Assembly (NCBI RefSeq): GCF_016765585.1 | Contig: NZ_JAESWC010000004.1 | Location: 62,001-126,000 of the forward strand | Source of the DNA: Clostridium rhizosphaerae | GTDB lineage: Bacteria > Bacillota > Clostridia > Clostridiales > Clostridiaceae | DNA: 64,000 nt | Direction of reading: 5' to 3' | Part shown: piece after piece, positions 35,389-45,417 of the stretch | How positions within the stretch are numbered: position 1 is the stretch's first letter | How the letters are laid out: the number at the start of each line of letters is the position of its first letter | The notes under the pieces: generated by a model | What the model was told of the DNA's origin: nothing | Database searches by the model: none | The model's input: the letters and a program-made list of their open reading frames with translations, nothing else | Position numbers and translations under genes: made by a program

Positions 35389-36891
35389 TTAGTGTTTAAA
35401 ATGTCTTACTCCAGTAAATATCATAGATATTCCATGTTCATTACATACTTCTATGGAATCTTTATCTCTAATAGATCCACCAGGTTGGATTATAGCTTTT
35501 ATATTATATTTTGCTGCCTCTAAAGCTACATCACTAAAAGGGAAGAACGCATCTGATGCAATAACTATACCATCTTTAGCTCTGTCTAAAGCTTCTGAAG
35601 CCGCCCATATTCTATTCACTTGACCGCCGCCAATACCTTTAGCTACACCGTTTTGGGCTGCCACAATCGCATTAGACTTTACATATTTTACAACTTTCAT
35701 AGCAAAGATCAAATCTTTAAGCTCCTCCTCAGAAGGTTTACTTTCAGTTACTACAGTTAATTCATCAATAAACTTATTGTCGCTTTGCTGCACAAGAATT
35801 CCGCCATCTACAGAAACAAGTTCTAAAGATTTATTAGGTTTAACACTGCACTTAATAACTCTTAAATTCTTCTTTGTTTTTAAAATTTCAAGCGCCTCTT
35901 CATCATAATCAGGTGCTATAACTACTTCTAAAAATATTTTTGCCATTTCTTCTGCTGCAGCCTTATCAACTTTTTTATTGAAAGCAACAATTCCTCCAAA
36001 TATTGAAACAGGATCACATTCATAGGTTTTTATATAAGCATCGCATACATCAATTCCTATTGCTGCACCACAAGGAGTATTATGCTTTACTGCACAGCAT
36101 ACTGTTTCTTCAAACTCGTTAACTACCTTCCAAGCTATATCCATGTCTTTTATATTATTATAAGATAGCTCTTTGCCATTTAACTGTATAAACATTTTCA
36201 TGGCACCCTTTTCTACATTTGCTTCATAATACGCAGCGCTTTGATGAGGGTTTTCTCCATATCTTAAATCCATTGACTTTTTATATGATAAACTTAAATA
36301 GTCCGGATATTCATTATCACCGAACAAAAAGTTACTCACTGCAGCATCATAGGCAGATATAAGGTTAAACACCTTTCCAGCCAGTTTTCTTCTTGCTTCT
36401 AAGCTAACGCTGCCTTTTTCCTTTAACTGCTCTATTATACCGTCATAATCCTTTGTATCACTAAGAACTAATACATCTTTAAAATTTTTAGCTGCTGCTC
36501 GAAGCATTGTTGGGCCGCCAATATCTATAAACTCAACTTTTTCTTCAAATGAAATATCTTCTTGAACCTTTTCAAAGAATGGGTATAAGTTAACTACTAC
36601 TAGGTCTATCGGCATTATATTTTTCTTATGCAACACTTCCATATGTTCTTTGTTGTCTCTAATAGCTAAAATACCAGAATGAATTACAGGATGCAGAGTC
36701 TTAACCCTTCCATCAAGCATTTCCTCAAAGCCTGTAACCTCTGAAATCTCAGTTACCTTTATTCCGTTATCTTTTAAATAAATATAGGTTCCTCCAGTTG
36801 AAATTATCTCCACATCAATATCAATTAAAAATTTAGCAAGTTTTAATATATTTTCTTTATTATATACACTTATAAGTGCTCTTTTTATCAT
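35389..36891 (-). CDS. purH: Bifunctional AICAR formyltransferase / IMP cyclohydrolase
   Basis: A 500-residue enzyme for the last two steps to IMP. The N-terminal cyclohydrolase shows [20 protein letters not shown] and DGRVKTLHP. The formyltransferase part carries [13 protein letters not shown], with the catalytic Lys-His, and ends [23 protein letters not shown]. Length is normal. It lies 24 bases after purN. Confidence 0.97.
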   Translation of the reverse strand: MIKRALISVYNKENILKLAKFLIDIDVEIISTGGTYIYLKDNGIKVTEISEVTGFEEMLDGRVKTLHPVIHSGILAIRDNKEHMEVLHKKNIMPIDLVVVNLYPFFEKVQEDISFEEKVEFIDIGGPTMLRAAAKNFKDVLVLSDTKDYDGIIEQLKEKGSVSLEARRKLAGKVFNLISAYDAAVSNFLFGDNEYPDYLSLSYKKSMDLRYGENPHQSAAYYEANVEKGAMKMFIQLNGKELSYNNIKDMDIAWKVVNEFEETVCCAVKHNTPCGAAIGIDVCDAYIKTYECDPVSIFGGIVAFNKKVDKAAAEEMAKIFLEVVIAPDYDEEALEILKTKKNLRVIKCSVKPNKSLELVSVDGGILVQQSDNKFIDELTVVTESKPSEEELKDLIFAMKVVKYVKSNAIVAAQNGVAKGIGGGQVNRIWAASEALDRAKDGIVIASDAFFPFSDVALEAAKYNIKAIIQPGGSIRDKDSIEVCNEHGISMIFTGVRHFKH

Positions 36892-36915
36892 GAGAGAATC
36901 CCCCTACTTTTAACT

Positions 36916-37524
36916 TTATTCCTCTATAACAAACACTTTTCTTCCTTCCGATCTAATTTTATCTTCTGCAAAATAATTTATTGCCTTTGGCAGAAGCTTA
37001 TGCTCCTCTACAAGCACTCTTTTTTGCAAAGTTTCTGCTGTATCCTCATTATATACAGGCACTGTCTTTTGGCATATTATAGCACCTGAATCCGTGCCTT
37101 CATCAACAAAATGTACTGTACAGCCTGAATACTTTACTCCATAGCTTACAGCAGCCTCGTGGACCTTTACTCCGTACATTCCTTTTCCACAGAAGGCTGG
37201 GATGAGTGAGGGATGAATATTTATTATTCTGTTTCTAAACTTTTCTATAATCTCACCCTTAAGAATTGATAAAAATCCTGCAAGCACAATTAGCTGAACC
37301 TTGCCTAAGGTAAGCTCAAGTATTTCCCGCGAAATATTCTTTTCACTTCTGTTTACAATATAGGTCTTAATATTTCTTTGCTTTGCCCTTTCAAGCCCAT
37401 AAGCTTCTTTTCTATCGCTGATTACCATTTCTACACTGCACTTTAAAATTCCGCTGTCTATACTATCTAAAATAGCTTGAAGATTACTTCCATTACCCGA
37501 TATAAGCACTGCTATTTTAAGCAA
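36916..37524 (-). CDS. purN: Phosphoribosylglycinamide formyltransferase
   Basis: A 202-residue folate-dependent GAR transformylase. The start KIAVLISGNGSNLQAI and the active-site strings INIHPSLIPAF and VHFVDEGTDSGAII are visible, including the catalytic Asn-His-Asp set. It overlaps purM by 13 bases. Confidence 0.97.
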   Translation of the reverse strand: MLKIAVLISGNGSNLQAILDSIDSGILKCSVEMVISDRKEAYGLERAKQRNIKTYIVNRSEKNISREILELTLGKVQLIVLAGFLSILKGEIIEKFRNRIINIHPSLIPAFCGKGMYGVKVHEAAVSYGVKYSGCTVHFVDEGTDSGAIICQKTVPVYNEDTAETLQKRVLVEEHKLLPKAINYFAEDKIRSEGRKVFVIEE

Positions 37525-38507
37525 AGCCCTGCACCTCCAGCTTCAACATACCCAATGGCAAAGGCTTTTTCTCCCATAGCTTCAAGAGCCTTAATAATTC
37601 CTTCCGAATCTTTTCTATCTACGCAAAGAACAAAACCAATTCCCATATTAAATGTATTAAACATCTGTTCCTCATTTATACCTAAACTCAATAAATAATT
37701 AAATATAGAAGGCACTTGATAACTTTTTTTATCTACCACGGCTGTAAGCTTATCTTTAAACATTCTTGGAATATTTTCATAAAAGCCTCCTCCTGTTACA
37801 TGAGCCATTCCTTTAATATTAAAGCTTTCCATAAGTTTTAATACCGGTTTTACATATATCTTTGTCGGCGTAAGCAGCACTTCTCCTATTGCTTTTCCTT
37901 CGAAATCAATTTCTAAATTGGGAATAAGCTTTCTAATGAGAGAATATCCGTTACTATGCGCACCAGAACTTGCTATTCCGATAAGCACATCTCCCTCTTT
38001 AATATCTCTTCCATCAATTATGTTTTCTTTTTCAACAACACCCACTGAAAAACCGGCAATATCATATTCTCCCTCTCTATAAAAGCCCGGCATTTCTGCA
38101 GTTTCTCCTCCTATTAACGAACAGCCTGAAGTTATACATCCCTCAGAAACTCCTTTCACAAGCTGCTCAGCAACTTTTGAATCAAGCTTTCCGCAGGCTA
38201 GGTAATCTAAAAAGAATAAAGGCTTAGCTCCATGGCACAAGATATCATTGACACACATAGCAACACAATCTATTCCTACAGTATCATATTTTTTCATTCT
38301 AAAGGCTATATCAAGCTTGGTCCCTACTCCATCAGTACCCGAAACAAGTACAGGGTTATTATACTTAGGAAGCTCAAACATTCCAGCAAAGCTTCCAATA
38401 CTATTTAAAACTCCAGCATTAAAAGTCCTCTCAACATGCTTTTTTATCAAGTTTACTGACTTGTAACCTTCTTCTATGTCTACTCCAGAATCTTTATAAG
38501 TTATCAT
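37512..38507 (-). CDS. purM: Phosphoribosylformylglycinamidine cyclo-ligase
   Basis: A 331-residue AIR synthetase. It starts ITYKDSGVDIEEGYK and shows VSGTDGVGTKLDIAF, GGETAEMPGFY and GGGFYENIPRM, all typical of PurM. It is 11 bases after purF and overlaps purN. Confidence 0.97.
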   Translation of the reverse strand: MITYKDSGVDIEEGYKSVNLIKKHVERTFNAGVLNSIGSFAGMFELPKYNNPVLVSGTDGVGTKLDIAFRMKKYDTVGIDCVAMCVNDILCHGAKPLFFLDYLACGKLDSKVAEQLVKGVSEGCITSGCSLIGGETAEMPGFYREGEYDIAGFSVGVVEKENIIDGRDIKEGDVLIGIASSGAHSNGYSLIRKLIPNLEIDFEGKAIGEVLLTPTKIYVKPVLKLMESFNIKGMAHVTGGGFYENIPRMFKDKLTAVVDKKSYQVPSIFNYLLSLGINEEQMFNTFNMGIGFVLCVDRKDSEGIIKALEAMGEKAFAIGYVEAGGAGLCLK

Positions 38508-38518
38508 ATTTTTCTCCT

Positions 38519-39913
38519 TTAAACTTCCAAATGATTTTTATCTGTTTCCATTGGGGCTGCTACGGGATATACACCATTAAAACAACCTAAGCAGAATTTA
38601 TTGGAACCAAGAGATTTTAGCAGTCCGTCAAGACTTAAGTATGATAGACTGTCTGCACCTATCTCATTTCTTATATCCTCAATATTAAGCTGTGCCCCTA
38701 TGAGTTCCTTTCTGTAAGGAGTATCTATTCCAAAGTAACAGGGGTATTTAACAACAGGAGACGCAATCCTAAAGTGGACTTCCTTTGCTCCTGCCTTTCT
38801 TAAAGCTTCTATAAGTCTTCTGCTTGTAGTTCCACGAATTATAGAGTCATCAATAAGCACAACTGATTTTCCTTCAATATTCACCTTTAAAGGATTTAAT
38901 TTTACGGATACAGCTTTTTCTCTAAGCTCCTGAGAAGGGGATATAAAAGTCCTGCCTACATATCTGTTTTTTACAAATCCGATTTCATATGGTATTCCTG
39001 AGGCTTTTGAATACCCAACGGCTGCAGGAACGCCTGAGTCCGGTACACCTATTACTATGTCGGCTTTAATTGGATTTTCCTTATAAAGCTCTTCACCAGC
39101 CTTGACTCTTGACGAATAAACATTTATGCCATCAATAGTGCTATCAGGTCTTGCAAAATAGATATATTCAAAAGCACAAACCTCCTGCTTCGCCCTCTCG
39201 CTAAAATTAATAGACTTTATCCCATTTTCATCAATAATAACTATTTCCCCAGGTCTTATATCTCTGACAAGTTCCGCACCTATGGAATCTAAAGCACAGC
39301 TCTCAGAACAAAGTATATAACTATCGTTTAATTTTCCTATGCACAGAGGCCTTATACCGTTCTGGTCACGAACTCCTATAAGCTTATCTTCTGTAAGTAT
39401 GACTATGGCGTAAGATCCTTTTACTGCTTGAATGGCGTCTAAGACAGCTTGCTCTATTCCTCTTTTTGCTCCTCGTGCTATAAGATTCAGAATTACTTCA
39501 GAATCATTAGTGGTTTGAAAAATACAACCTCCATCCTCTAAAAGTTCTCTTATAATATTCGCATTTACAAGATTTCCGTTATGAGCAATAGCAATATTTC
39601 CAAGCTTATATTTTCCTAAAATAGGCTGAGCATTATTTACATTGCTGGAGCCTGTTGTAGAATATCTAACGTGACCTATAGAAGATATTCCCTTCATTTC
39701 ATCAAGTACACTTTTGTTAAAAACCTCATTAACAAGTCCCATTTCCTTATGACAAATTACATTTTCACCATCTGATACTGCTATACCTGCACTCTCCTGT
39801 CCCCTATGCTGAAGTGCATACAATCCATAGTAAGTAATTGATGCTATATCCAAGTCTTCTCTAGAGTAAATTCCAAATACTCCACACTCTTCTTTAAATT
39901 TATCACTGCACAT
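38519..39913 (-). CDS. purF: Amidophosphoribosyltransferase (iron-sulfur type)
   Basis: A 464-residue enzyme for the first committed step, PRPP to phosphoribosylamine. The short leader MCSDKFKEE ends before Cys10, the nucleophile exposed after processing. Four cysteines at the positions of the Bacillus-type 4Fe-4S cluster are seen (VCAFEYIYF, YPCYFGID and FCLGC). The PRPP loop is VVLIDDSIIRGTT. It starts one base after the purC stop. Confidence 0.97.
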   Translation of the reverse strand: MCSDKFKEECGVFGIYSREDLDIASITYYGLYALQHRGQESAGIAVSDGENVICHKEMGLVNEVFNKSVLDEMKGISSIGHVRYSTTGSSNVNNAQPILGKYKLGNIAIAHNGNLVNANIIRELLEDGGCIFQTTNDSEVILNLIARGAKRGIEQAVLDAIQAVKGSYAIVILTEDKLIGVRDQNGIRPLCIGKLNDSYILCSESCALDSIGAELVRDIRPGEIVIIDENGIKSINFSERAKQEVCAFEYIYFARPDSTIDGINVYSSRVKAGEELYKENPIKADIVIGVPDSGVPAAVGYSKASGIPYEIGFVKNRYVGRTFISPSQELREKAVSVKLNPLKVNIEGKSVVLIDDSIIRGTTSRRLIEALRKAGAKEVHFRIASPVVKYPCYFGIDTPYRKELIGAQLNIEDIRNEIGADSLSYLSLDGLLKSLGSNKFCLGCFNGVYPVAAPMETDKNHLEV

Positions 39914-39914
39914 A

Positions 39915-40628
39915 TTATTTCTCTCCGCTGATTCTCTTTAGTATTTCAACATAAGCTTCCTTAACATTACCCATATCTCTTCTGAATCTGTCTTTGTCTA
40001 GCTTTTCATTTGTATCAGCATCCCAGAATCTACATGTATCAGGCGATATTTCATCTGCCAGTATGATTTCTCCTTCATTGGTTTTTCCAAACTCAAGTTT
40101 AAAATCTATAAGCTTTATATTCTGCTTCATAAAGAATTCCTTTAATATATTGTTTATCTTATCAGTCATGCTGTAGATTTCTTTAAGTTCTTCAAATGTA
40201 GTAAGCCCTATTGCAACAGCATGGCAGTCATTAATTAAAGGATCACCTAAAGCATCATTTTTGTAGCTAAGTTCAAAGACTGTAGTTTTAAGCTCAAAGC
40301 CTTCATTAAGTCCCAGCCTCTTTGCCATACTTCCTGCAGCAACATTTCTTACAATTACCTCAAGAGGTACTATATTTACTTTTCTGCAAAGCTGTTCTCT
40401 TTCACTAAGTTTTTCTATATAATGGGTCTTAACTCCCTTTTTTTCTATAAGTTCAAATAACATTGAAGTAATAGTATTGTTTAAAATGCCTTTGTCTTGC
40501 ACCTGTCCTTTTTTCTCACCGTTGAAGGCAGTAGCATCATCTTTGTAATAAACAATTACTTTATCCTTATCCTCTGTACTGTATATTTTTTTAGCCTTAC
40601 CCTCGTACATCATTACTTTCTTTTCCAT
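39915..40628 (-). CDS. purC: Phosphoribosylaminoimidazole-succinocarboxamide synthase
   Basis: A 237-residue SAICAR synthetase. Family strings are [38 protein letters not shown] and [13 protein letters not shown]. Its start overlaps the purE stop by one base. Confidence 0.97.
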   Translation of the reverse strand: MEKKVMMYEGKAKKIYSTEDKDKVIVYYKDDATAFNGEKKGQVQDKGILNNTITSMLFELIEKKGVKTHYIEKLSEREQLCRKVNIVPLEVIVRNVAAGSMAKRLGLNEGFELKTTVFELSYKNDALGDPLINDCHAVAIGLTTFEELKEIYSMTDKINNILKEFFMKQNIKLIDFKLEFGKTNEGEIILADEISPDTCRFWDADTNEKLDKDRFRRDMGNVKEAYVEILKRISGEK

Positions 40629-41107
40629 TAAAGCTCAACTCCTTCATTATTTTCATTTATAAATTTTTCTTTCATATCAATTCTGTATCGAATTAATTTT
40701 TCTCTTATAGCACTATACTTTATAGAAAGTATCTCTACTGCAAGCATTCCGGCATTAAAGCTATTATTTATTCCAACAGTTGCAACCGGTATAGCTTTAG
40801 GCATTTGAACTATTGATAACAATGAGTCAAGTCCTCCTAAGGCTGCCTTTACAGGTACCCCAATTACAGGAAGTATAGTATGCGCAGCAATTACTCCAGG
40901 AAGATGTGCTGAAAGTCCAGCTCCAGCTATGATACACTCTCCACCTTCTGCCTCAATTTCCTTTATAGTCTCTACAAGCTTTTCAGGAACTCTATGTGCT
41001 GATAAAATATACGCCTTATATTCTATACCAAAGCTTTTCAGGGCTTCTGCTGCTCCCTTCATAATTTCCAGATCAGATTTACTTCCAAAAATAATAGCTA
41101 CTTTCAT
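40628..41107 (-). CDS. purE: N5-carboxyaminoimidazole ribonucleotide mutase
   Basis: A 159-residue PurE. The GSKSDLEIM start, [12 protein letters not shown] and [21 protein letters not shown] segments mark the AIR/N5-CAIR site. No purK is in the operon, so either PurK lies elsewhere or this enzyme uses bicarbonate-derived CO2 directly (class II behaviour). It lies 12 bases after purL. Confidence 0.95.
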   Translation of the reverse strand: MKVAIIFGSKSDLEIMKGAAEALKSFGIEYKAYILSAHRVPEKLVETIKEIEAEGGECIIAGAGLSAHLPGVIAAHTILPVIGVPVKAALGGLDSLLSIVQMPKAIPVATVGINNSFNAGMLAVEILSIKYSAIREKLIRYRIDMKEKFINENNEGVEL

Positions 41108-41119
41108 ACGCGCTCTCCT

Positions 41120-44100
41120 TTACTTAAAATAATCAATTCCAGATTCAAATATTTTCTGATTTTTATTTCCTGGTATATTTTTTAATAGGTTTTCTCCAAT
41201 TCTTTCACTGTGAGCCATTTTGCCTAATATTCTTCCATCTGGGCTTGTTACAGCTTCTACTGCATAATAAGATCCATTAGGATTATGATTTATGTCATAG
41301 GTTGCATTTCCACTAAAATCAACATACTGAGCTGCAATTTGTCCACTTTTAATCAACCTCTCAATTTCTTCTTTTCTAGCTATAAATCTTCCTTCACCGT
41401 GAGAAACAGGCACCCAATGTACATCTCCTACCTTAACATTGCTAAACCAAGGTGATAGATTTGAAGTTATCTTTGTCTTTACAACTGTTGAAACATGTCT
41501 TCCAATCTCGTTATAAGTTAATGTAGGATTATTTTCTTCTATATCTCTTATTTCTCCATAAGGCAATAGTCCAAGCTTTATAAGAGCTTGAAAGCCATTA
41601 CAAATTCCAAGCATAAGTCCATCTCTCTTTTTTAAAAGTTCCATAACAGCCTCTTGTATTTTCTTGTTTCTAAAAACTGCTGTTATAAACTTTCCTGAAC
41701 CTTCAGGTTCATCACCAGCGCTAAATCCACCTGGAATCATAATTATTTGTGAAGCATTAATTCTTCTAACCATCTCTTCAATAGAATCTTCAATATGTCT
41801 TGAAGTTAAATTATTAAATACTAAACTTTCTACTATACCCCCTGCTTTTTCAAAGGCTCTAGCTGAATCATATTCGCAATTTGTTCCGGGAAATATAGGA
41901 ATAAATACTTTCGGTTTTACAATACTTGTTTTATTGCTTCTAGTTATATCTTTATTAAACTCGATATTTTTAATTGGTTCATCACAGGCATCGGTTTTAG
42001 TATGGAATATATTTTCCAATGCCGCTTCATATTCTTCATAAAGTTTTGAAATGCTAAGTTTCTCTCCGTTAAACTCTATGTTTTCCTCTACTTTCGTAGT
42101 TCCTAAAACTTCATACTCAATTCCATCAAATAGTTGCTCAACATTTTCCCACGCATCAATTTCAACTATTAAACTTCCATAGTTAGGCTCAAATAAATCC
42201 TTAAAACATACTTTTTTTGTAAATTTAAAACCTATTTTATTTCCAAAGCACATTTTGCTTATAGCTTCACTGATTCCGCCTTGTCTTACACTGCTGGCTG
42301 CTATAATTTTCTTTTTATCTGCAAGTTCTTTTACCCTGCTAAGATTTCTCTTTAGTATACTAAAATCAGGTGTTTCATCTTCTTTTCTAGATAAAGGTAT
42401 TAAAACGGCCCTGCTGTTTATCCTTTTAAATTCTGTAGAAACAATATCTTCTGCATTGCATGTGCAAACTGCAAAAGCTACCAATGTAGGAGGAACGTTC
42501 AAATCTTTATAGGTACCTGACATACTGTCCTTACCTCCTATTGCCGGAATTTCTAATTCCTTTTGAGCCTTTAGTGCTCCAAGCAAAGCAGAAAAAGGTT
42601 TTCCCCACTTTGAAGCATCTTTTCCCAGCTTTTCAAAATACTCTTGCAGAGATAGTCTTACTTTTCTATAATCTCCACCCATTGCAGCAACTTTTGTCAC
42701 AGCTTCTACTACAGAATATAAGGCTCCATGGTACGGACTCCACTTTCCTATTAGAGGGTTATAACCAAAAGTCATGATAGATGCAGTATTTGTATTTCCT
42801 TTAAGTACAGGAATTTTAGCAGCCATACCTTCTGCCGGGGATGACTGATACCTCCCTCCAAAAGGCATTAAAATTGTGCTTGCACCTATTGTGCTGTCAA
42901 ATCTCTCGACTAATCCTTTTTCACTGCAGATATTCAATTTTTGCAAATTATACTTCCAGTAATCCGCTAAACAATCTTTGTAATGCTCTGCTTCTTTTAT
43001 CCAGTAATTGAAATAATTATTTTCCTCGCTTGGACTTATTACATCAATGTCTGTCGTCTGTCTAGCCCCATTTGTATCTAAAAATTCTCTGCTTATATCT
43101 ACTATGTAGTTTCCTTTCCAGCTCATCCTTAGTCTGTTTGTATCAGTTACATATGCCGCTTCAGCTGCCTCCAGGTTTTCTTCTTCACAAAATTTAAAGA
43201 TTAATTCTTTATTTTCTTTTGATATAACTACAGCCATACGTTCTTGAGACTCTGATATAGCTAGCTCAGTCCCATCCAAACCTTCATACTTTTTGGGTAT
43301 ATTATCAAGATATATATCTAACCCGTCCGCAAGTTCTCCTATTGCAACGGATACTCCGCCTGCGCCAAAATCATTGCATCTTTTAATGAATTTGCTAAAC
43401 TCTTTGTTTCTAAACAATCTTTGCAGCTTTCTCTCTGTAGGGGCATTACCTTTTTGAACCTCTGCACTGCAGTTAGCAATAGACTTTTCATCATGCTCCT
43501 TGGAGGAACCAGTTGCACCTCCGCAGCCATCCCTTCCTGTTCTTCCACCAATGAGTACAACTATATCTCCAGACTGCGGTTTTTCTCGTACTACATTTTC
43601 TTTTGGAGCAGCACCTATTACAGCACCTATTTCCATTCTTTTTGCCACGAAGTCATCATCATAAACTTCAGTTACTTGTCCAGTTGCTAAACCTATTTGA
43701 TTTCCATAAGAACTATATCCGCTAGCAGCTCCGATAGTTATCTTTCTTTGAGGTAGTTTTCCAGGTATGGTATCTTCAAGTTTCTGTCTTGGATCTCCGC
43801 TTCCAGTTACCCTCATGGCCTGGTATACATAAGCTCGTCCAGAGAGTGGGTCCCTAATGGCACCTCCTAAACATGTAGCCGCCCCTCCAAAGGGTTCTAT
43901 TTCAGTAGGATGATTGTGTGTTTCATTCTTAAACATTAAAAGCCACTTTTCAATTTTTCCGTCTATATCAACATCTATCTCGATACTGCAGGCATTAATT
44001 TCTTCGGAAATATCCAAATCTTTCAAAAGCCCTTTTTTTCTTAATTCCTTCATGCCTATCACAGCTATGTCCATTAAGCTTTCCGACTTTTCCTTATCTC

Positions 44101-44899
44101 TGTAAACAAATTTTCTGCTTTCTAAATATTCTTCATAAGTTATATAAATAGGATTCGAATATTTTCCATTGTGGATATGAACATTTTTTATACTTGTATT
44201 AAAGGTGGTATGTCTGCAATGATCTGACCAGTAAGTATCAATTACTTTAAGTTCTGTTATAGATGGGTTACGTTTTTCAATGTTTTTGAAATACTCTCTG
44301 GAAAAAACTAAATCTTCAAAACTCATTGCAAGGTTGAGTTTTTGGAAAATGTCTTTTAATGCTTTATCATCGTTGTCTATAAAATTATTTACTATTTGTA
44401 TATCCTTAGGCTTAGATTGCTCTTCTTCAAAACAACTTTCAGCATCAATGGATGCTTCTTTTGAATCTACAGGATTTATGCAATATTCTTTTATTTTTAC
44501 AAGTTCTTTATCTGTTACGTTTCCTTTTAGGACTATGAACTTTGCGCACTTAACCTGTATATTTTCTCTTCCAACCAAAAGCTGTATACACTGCTCAGCC
44601 CAGTCTGCCCTTTGGTCATACTGGCCTTTAAGGTATTCTAAGCCAAATATTCTATCCTCTTTGGCAATCTCTAAAACTTCGTCATAAACGTAGTCCACAG
44701 TTTTTTCGGATAATATATTTTGTTTTATACCTTCATATTCATTTGTCTGTATTCCATGTACGTCATATCTATTTATTATTCTTAATGCGTTGAGCCCCTT
44801 AATAAAAAGGTTGTCTCTCAAATCTTTAATTAAGCTCTGAGCTTCTACATCAAAGCCTGGTTTCTTCTCAACAAATAATCTCCTTATACTACTATCCAT
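41120..44899 (-). CDS. purL: Phosphoribosylformylglycinamidine synthase, single chain
   Basis: A 1259-residue FGAM synthetase with all parts in one chain. The middle holds AIRS-like ATP domains (ETHNHPTEIEPFGGAATCLGG, GGRTGRDGCGGATGSS). The C-terminal class I glutaminase starts PIFPGTNCEYDSARAFEKAGG and has its nucleophile in LGICNGFQAL. The length fits the clostridial TIGR01857-type enzyme. It is the first gene after the purine riboswitch. Confidence 0.96.
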   Translation of the reverse strand: MDSSIRRLFVEKKPGFDVEAQSLIKDLRDNLFIKGLNALRIINRYDVHGIQTNEYEGIKQNILSEKTVDYVYDEVLEIAKEDRIFGLEYLKGQYDQRADWAEQCIQLLVGRENIQVKCAKFIVLKGNVTDKELVKIKEYCINPVDSKEASIDAESCFEEEQSKPKDIQIVNNFIDNDDKALKDIFQKLNLAMSFEDLVFSREYFKNIEKRNPSITELKVIDTYWSDHCRHTTFNTSIKNVHIHNGKYSNPIYITYEEYLESRKFVYRDKEKSESLMDIAVIGMKELRKKGLLKDLDISEEINACSIEIDVDIDGKIEKWLLMFKNETHNHPTEIEPFGGAATCLGGAIRDPLSGRAYVYQAMRVTGSGDPRQKLEDTIPGKLPQRKITIGAASGYSSYGNQIGLATGQVTEVYDDDFVAKRMEIGAVIGAAPKENVVREKPQSGDIVVLIGGRTGRDGCGGATGSSKEHDEKSIANCSAEVQKGNAPTERKLQRLFRNKEFSKFIKRCNDFGAGGVSVAIGELADGLDIYLDNIPKKYEGLDGTELAISESQERMAVVISKENKELIFKFCEEENLEAAEAAYVTDTNRLRMSWKGNYIVDISREFLDTNGARQTTDIDVISPSEENNYFNYWIKEAEHYKDCLADYWKYNLQKLNICSEKGLVERFDSTIGASTILMPFGGRYQSSPAEGMAAKIPVLKGNTNTASIMTFGYNPLIGKWSPYHGALYSVVEAVTKVAAMGGDYRKVRLSLQEYFEKLGKDASKWGKPFSALLGALKAQKELEIPAIGGKDSMSGTYKDLNVPPTLVAFAVCTCNAEDIVSTEFKRINSRAVLIPLSRKEDETPDFSILKRNLSRVKELADKKKIIAASSVRQGGISEAISKMCFGNKIGFKFTKKVCFKDLFEPNYGSLIVEIDAWENVEQLFDGIEYEVLGTTKVEENIEFNGEKLSISKLYEEYEAALENIFHTKTDACDEPIKNIEFNKDITRSNKTSIVKPKVFIPIFPGTNCEYDSARAFEKAGGIVESLVFNNLTSRHIEDSIEEMVRRINASQIIMIPGGFSAGDEPEGSGKFITAVFRNKKIQEAVMELLKKRDGLMLGICNGFQALIKLGLLPYGEIRDIEENNPTLTYNEIGRHVSTVVKTKITSNLSPWFSNVKVGDVHWVPVSHGEGRFIARKEEIERLIKSGQIAAQYVDFSGNATYDINHNPNGSYYAVEAVTSPDGRILGKMAHSERIGENLLKNIPGNKNQKIFESGIDYFK

Positions 44900-44925
44900 A
44901 AATATCTTCTCCTAATTTTAATAAT

Positions 44926-44968
44926 AAAAAATCCACTATAAGCTTAAGGTAAGCCCATAGTGGATTTT
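44926..44968 (-). terminator. Purine riboswitch expression-platform terminator
   Basis: On the minus strand AAAATCCACTAT pairs with ATAGTGGATTTT and is followed by TTATTATT. It lies 30 bases before purL. Part of the left arm (CACTATGGG) resembles the 3' side of aptamer stem P1 (CTATGGGTG), which offers a simple switch. Confidence 0.88.
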
Positions 44969-45037
44969 AAATAACAGCTAATAAACCTCAAAATGGATGC
45001 GTAAAAACACTCATAGAGATAATTATGCCTTTAGGAC

Positions 45038-45109
45038 TCACCCATAGCCAGAAAATTTAGGGTTTTCTGTAGAAACTTCTGAACCATATCATCAGAATTA
45101 TATGGATGG
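45038..45109 (-). promoter_or_regulatory. Purine (guanine-type) riboswitch aptamer
   Basis: The minus strand shows P1 (CATCCAT / ATGGGTG), J1/2 ATAAT, L2 GATATGG, J2/3 GTTTCTAC, L3 CCCTAAA and a J3/1 ending CTATG. A C before TAT is the guanine-selective base. The usual A just before it is replaced: the sequence reads GGCTATG where GACTATG is normal, and L3 has CCC for CCG. Confidence 0.9.
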
Positions 45110-45379
45110 AATATTCTGTTTTATTATATTTTATATAATAGCATTGTTTACTTAAAATAGCAATAGATTGTCGAATAAATTATTTATGCTTTCGTACCAT
45201 TACATACTATTTATAACCTTTAAATATAAATGTTCGTTGTTTTATTATTTCATCTCTTTAATATTCTTATATCAAATGCCTCCAGTTCTATTTTTCCATA
45301 AGGCAGCAAATCAATCTTTTCATAGTCAATATGACAAAGGAACTACAGTTGCTATAAAAATTCCTGCTGTATAATAAAT
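45110..45379. other. AT-rich leader and intergenic region
   Basis: Upstream of the purine aptamer it should hold the purL promoter (minus strand). A 68-codon frame at 45168-45374 (TTG start, no ribosome site) ends in YDKGTTVAIKIPAV, which resembles the last strand of histidine-kinase ATPase domains. It may be a remnant or chance. I call no gene here. Confidence 0.35.
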
Positions 45380-45405
45380 GAAAAACCTCACTGATTCCAG
45401 TGAAG
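45380..45405 (-). terminator. Terminator after the YesL-like gene
   Basis: On the minus strand CTTCACTG pairs with CAGTGAGG around a GAAT loop (one G-U pair), followed by TTTTTC. Confidence 0.75.
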
Positions 45406-45417
45406 CTCTCAAAATAT

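Noticed and set aside
42541-42777. Plus-strand frames inside purL and other long genes
   Set aside because: They lie wholly within well-supported genes on the opposite strand and show no family motifs.
45168-45374. 68-codon frame ending YDKGTTVAIKIPAV, resembling the tail of a histidine kinase
   Set aside because: It starts with TTG without a ribosome site, only the last 14 residues look protein-like, and the rest is hydrophobic AT-rich translation. Kept only as a remark on the intergenic region.
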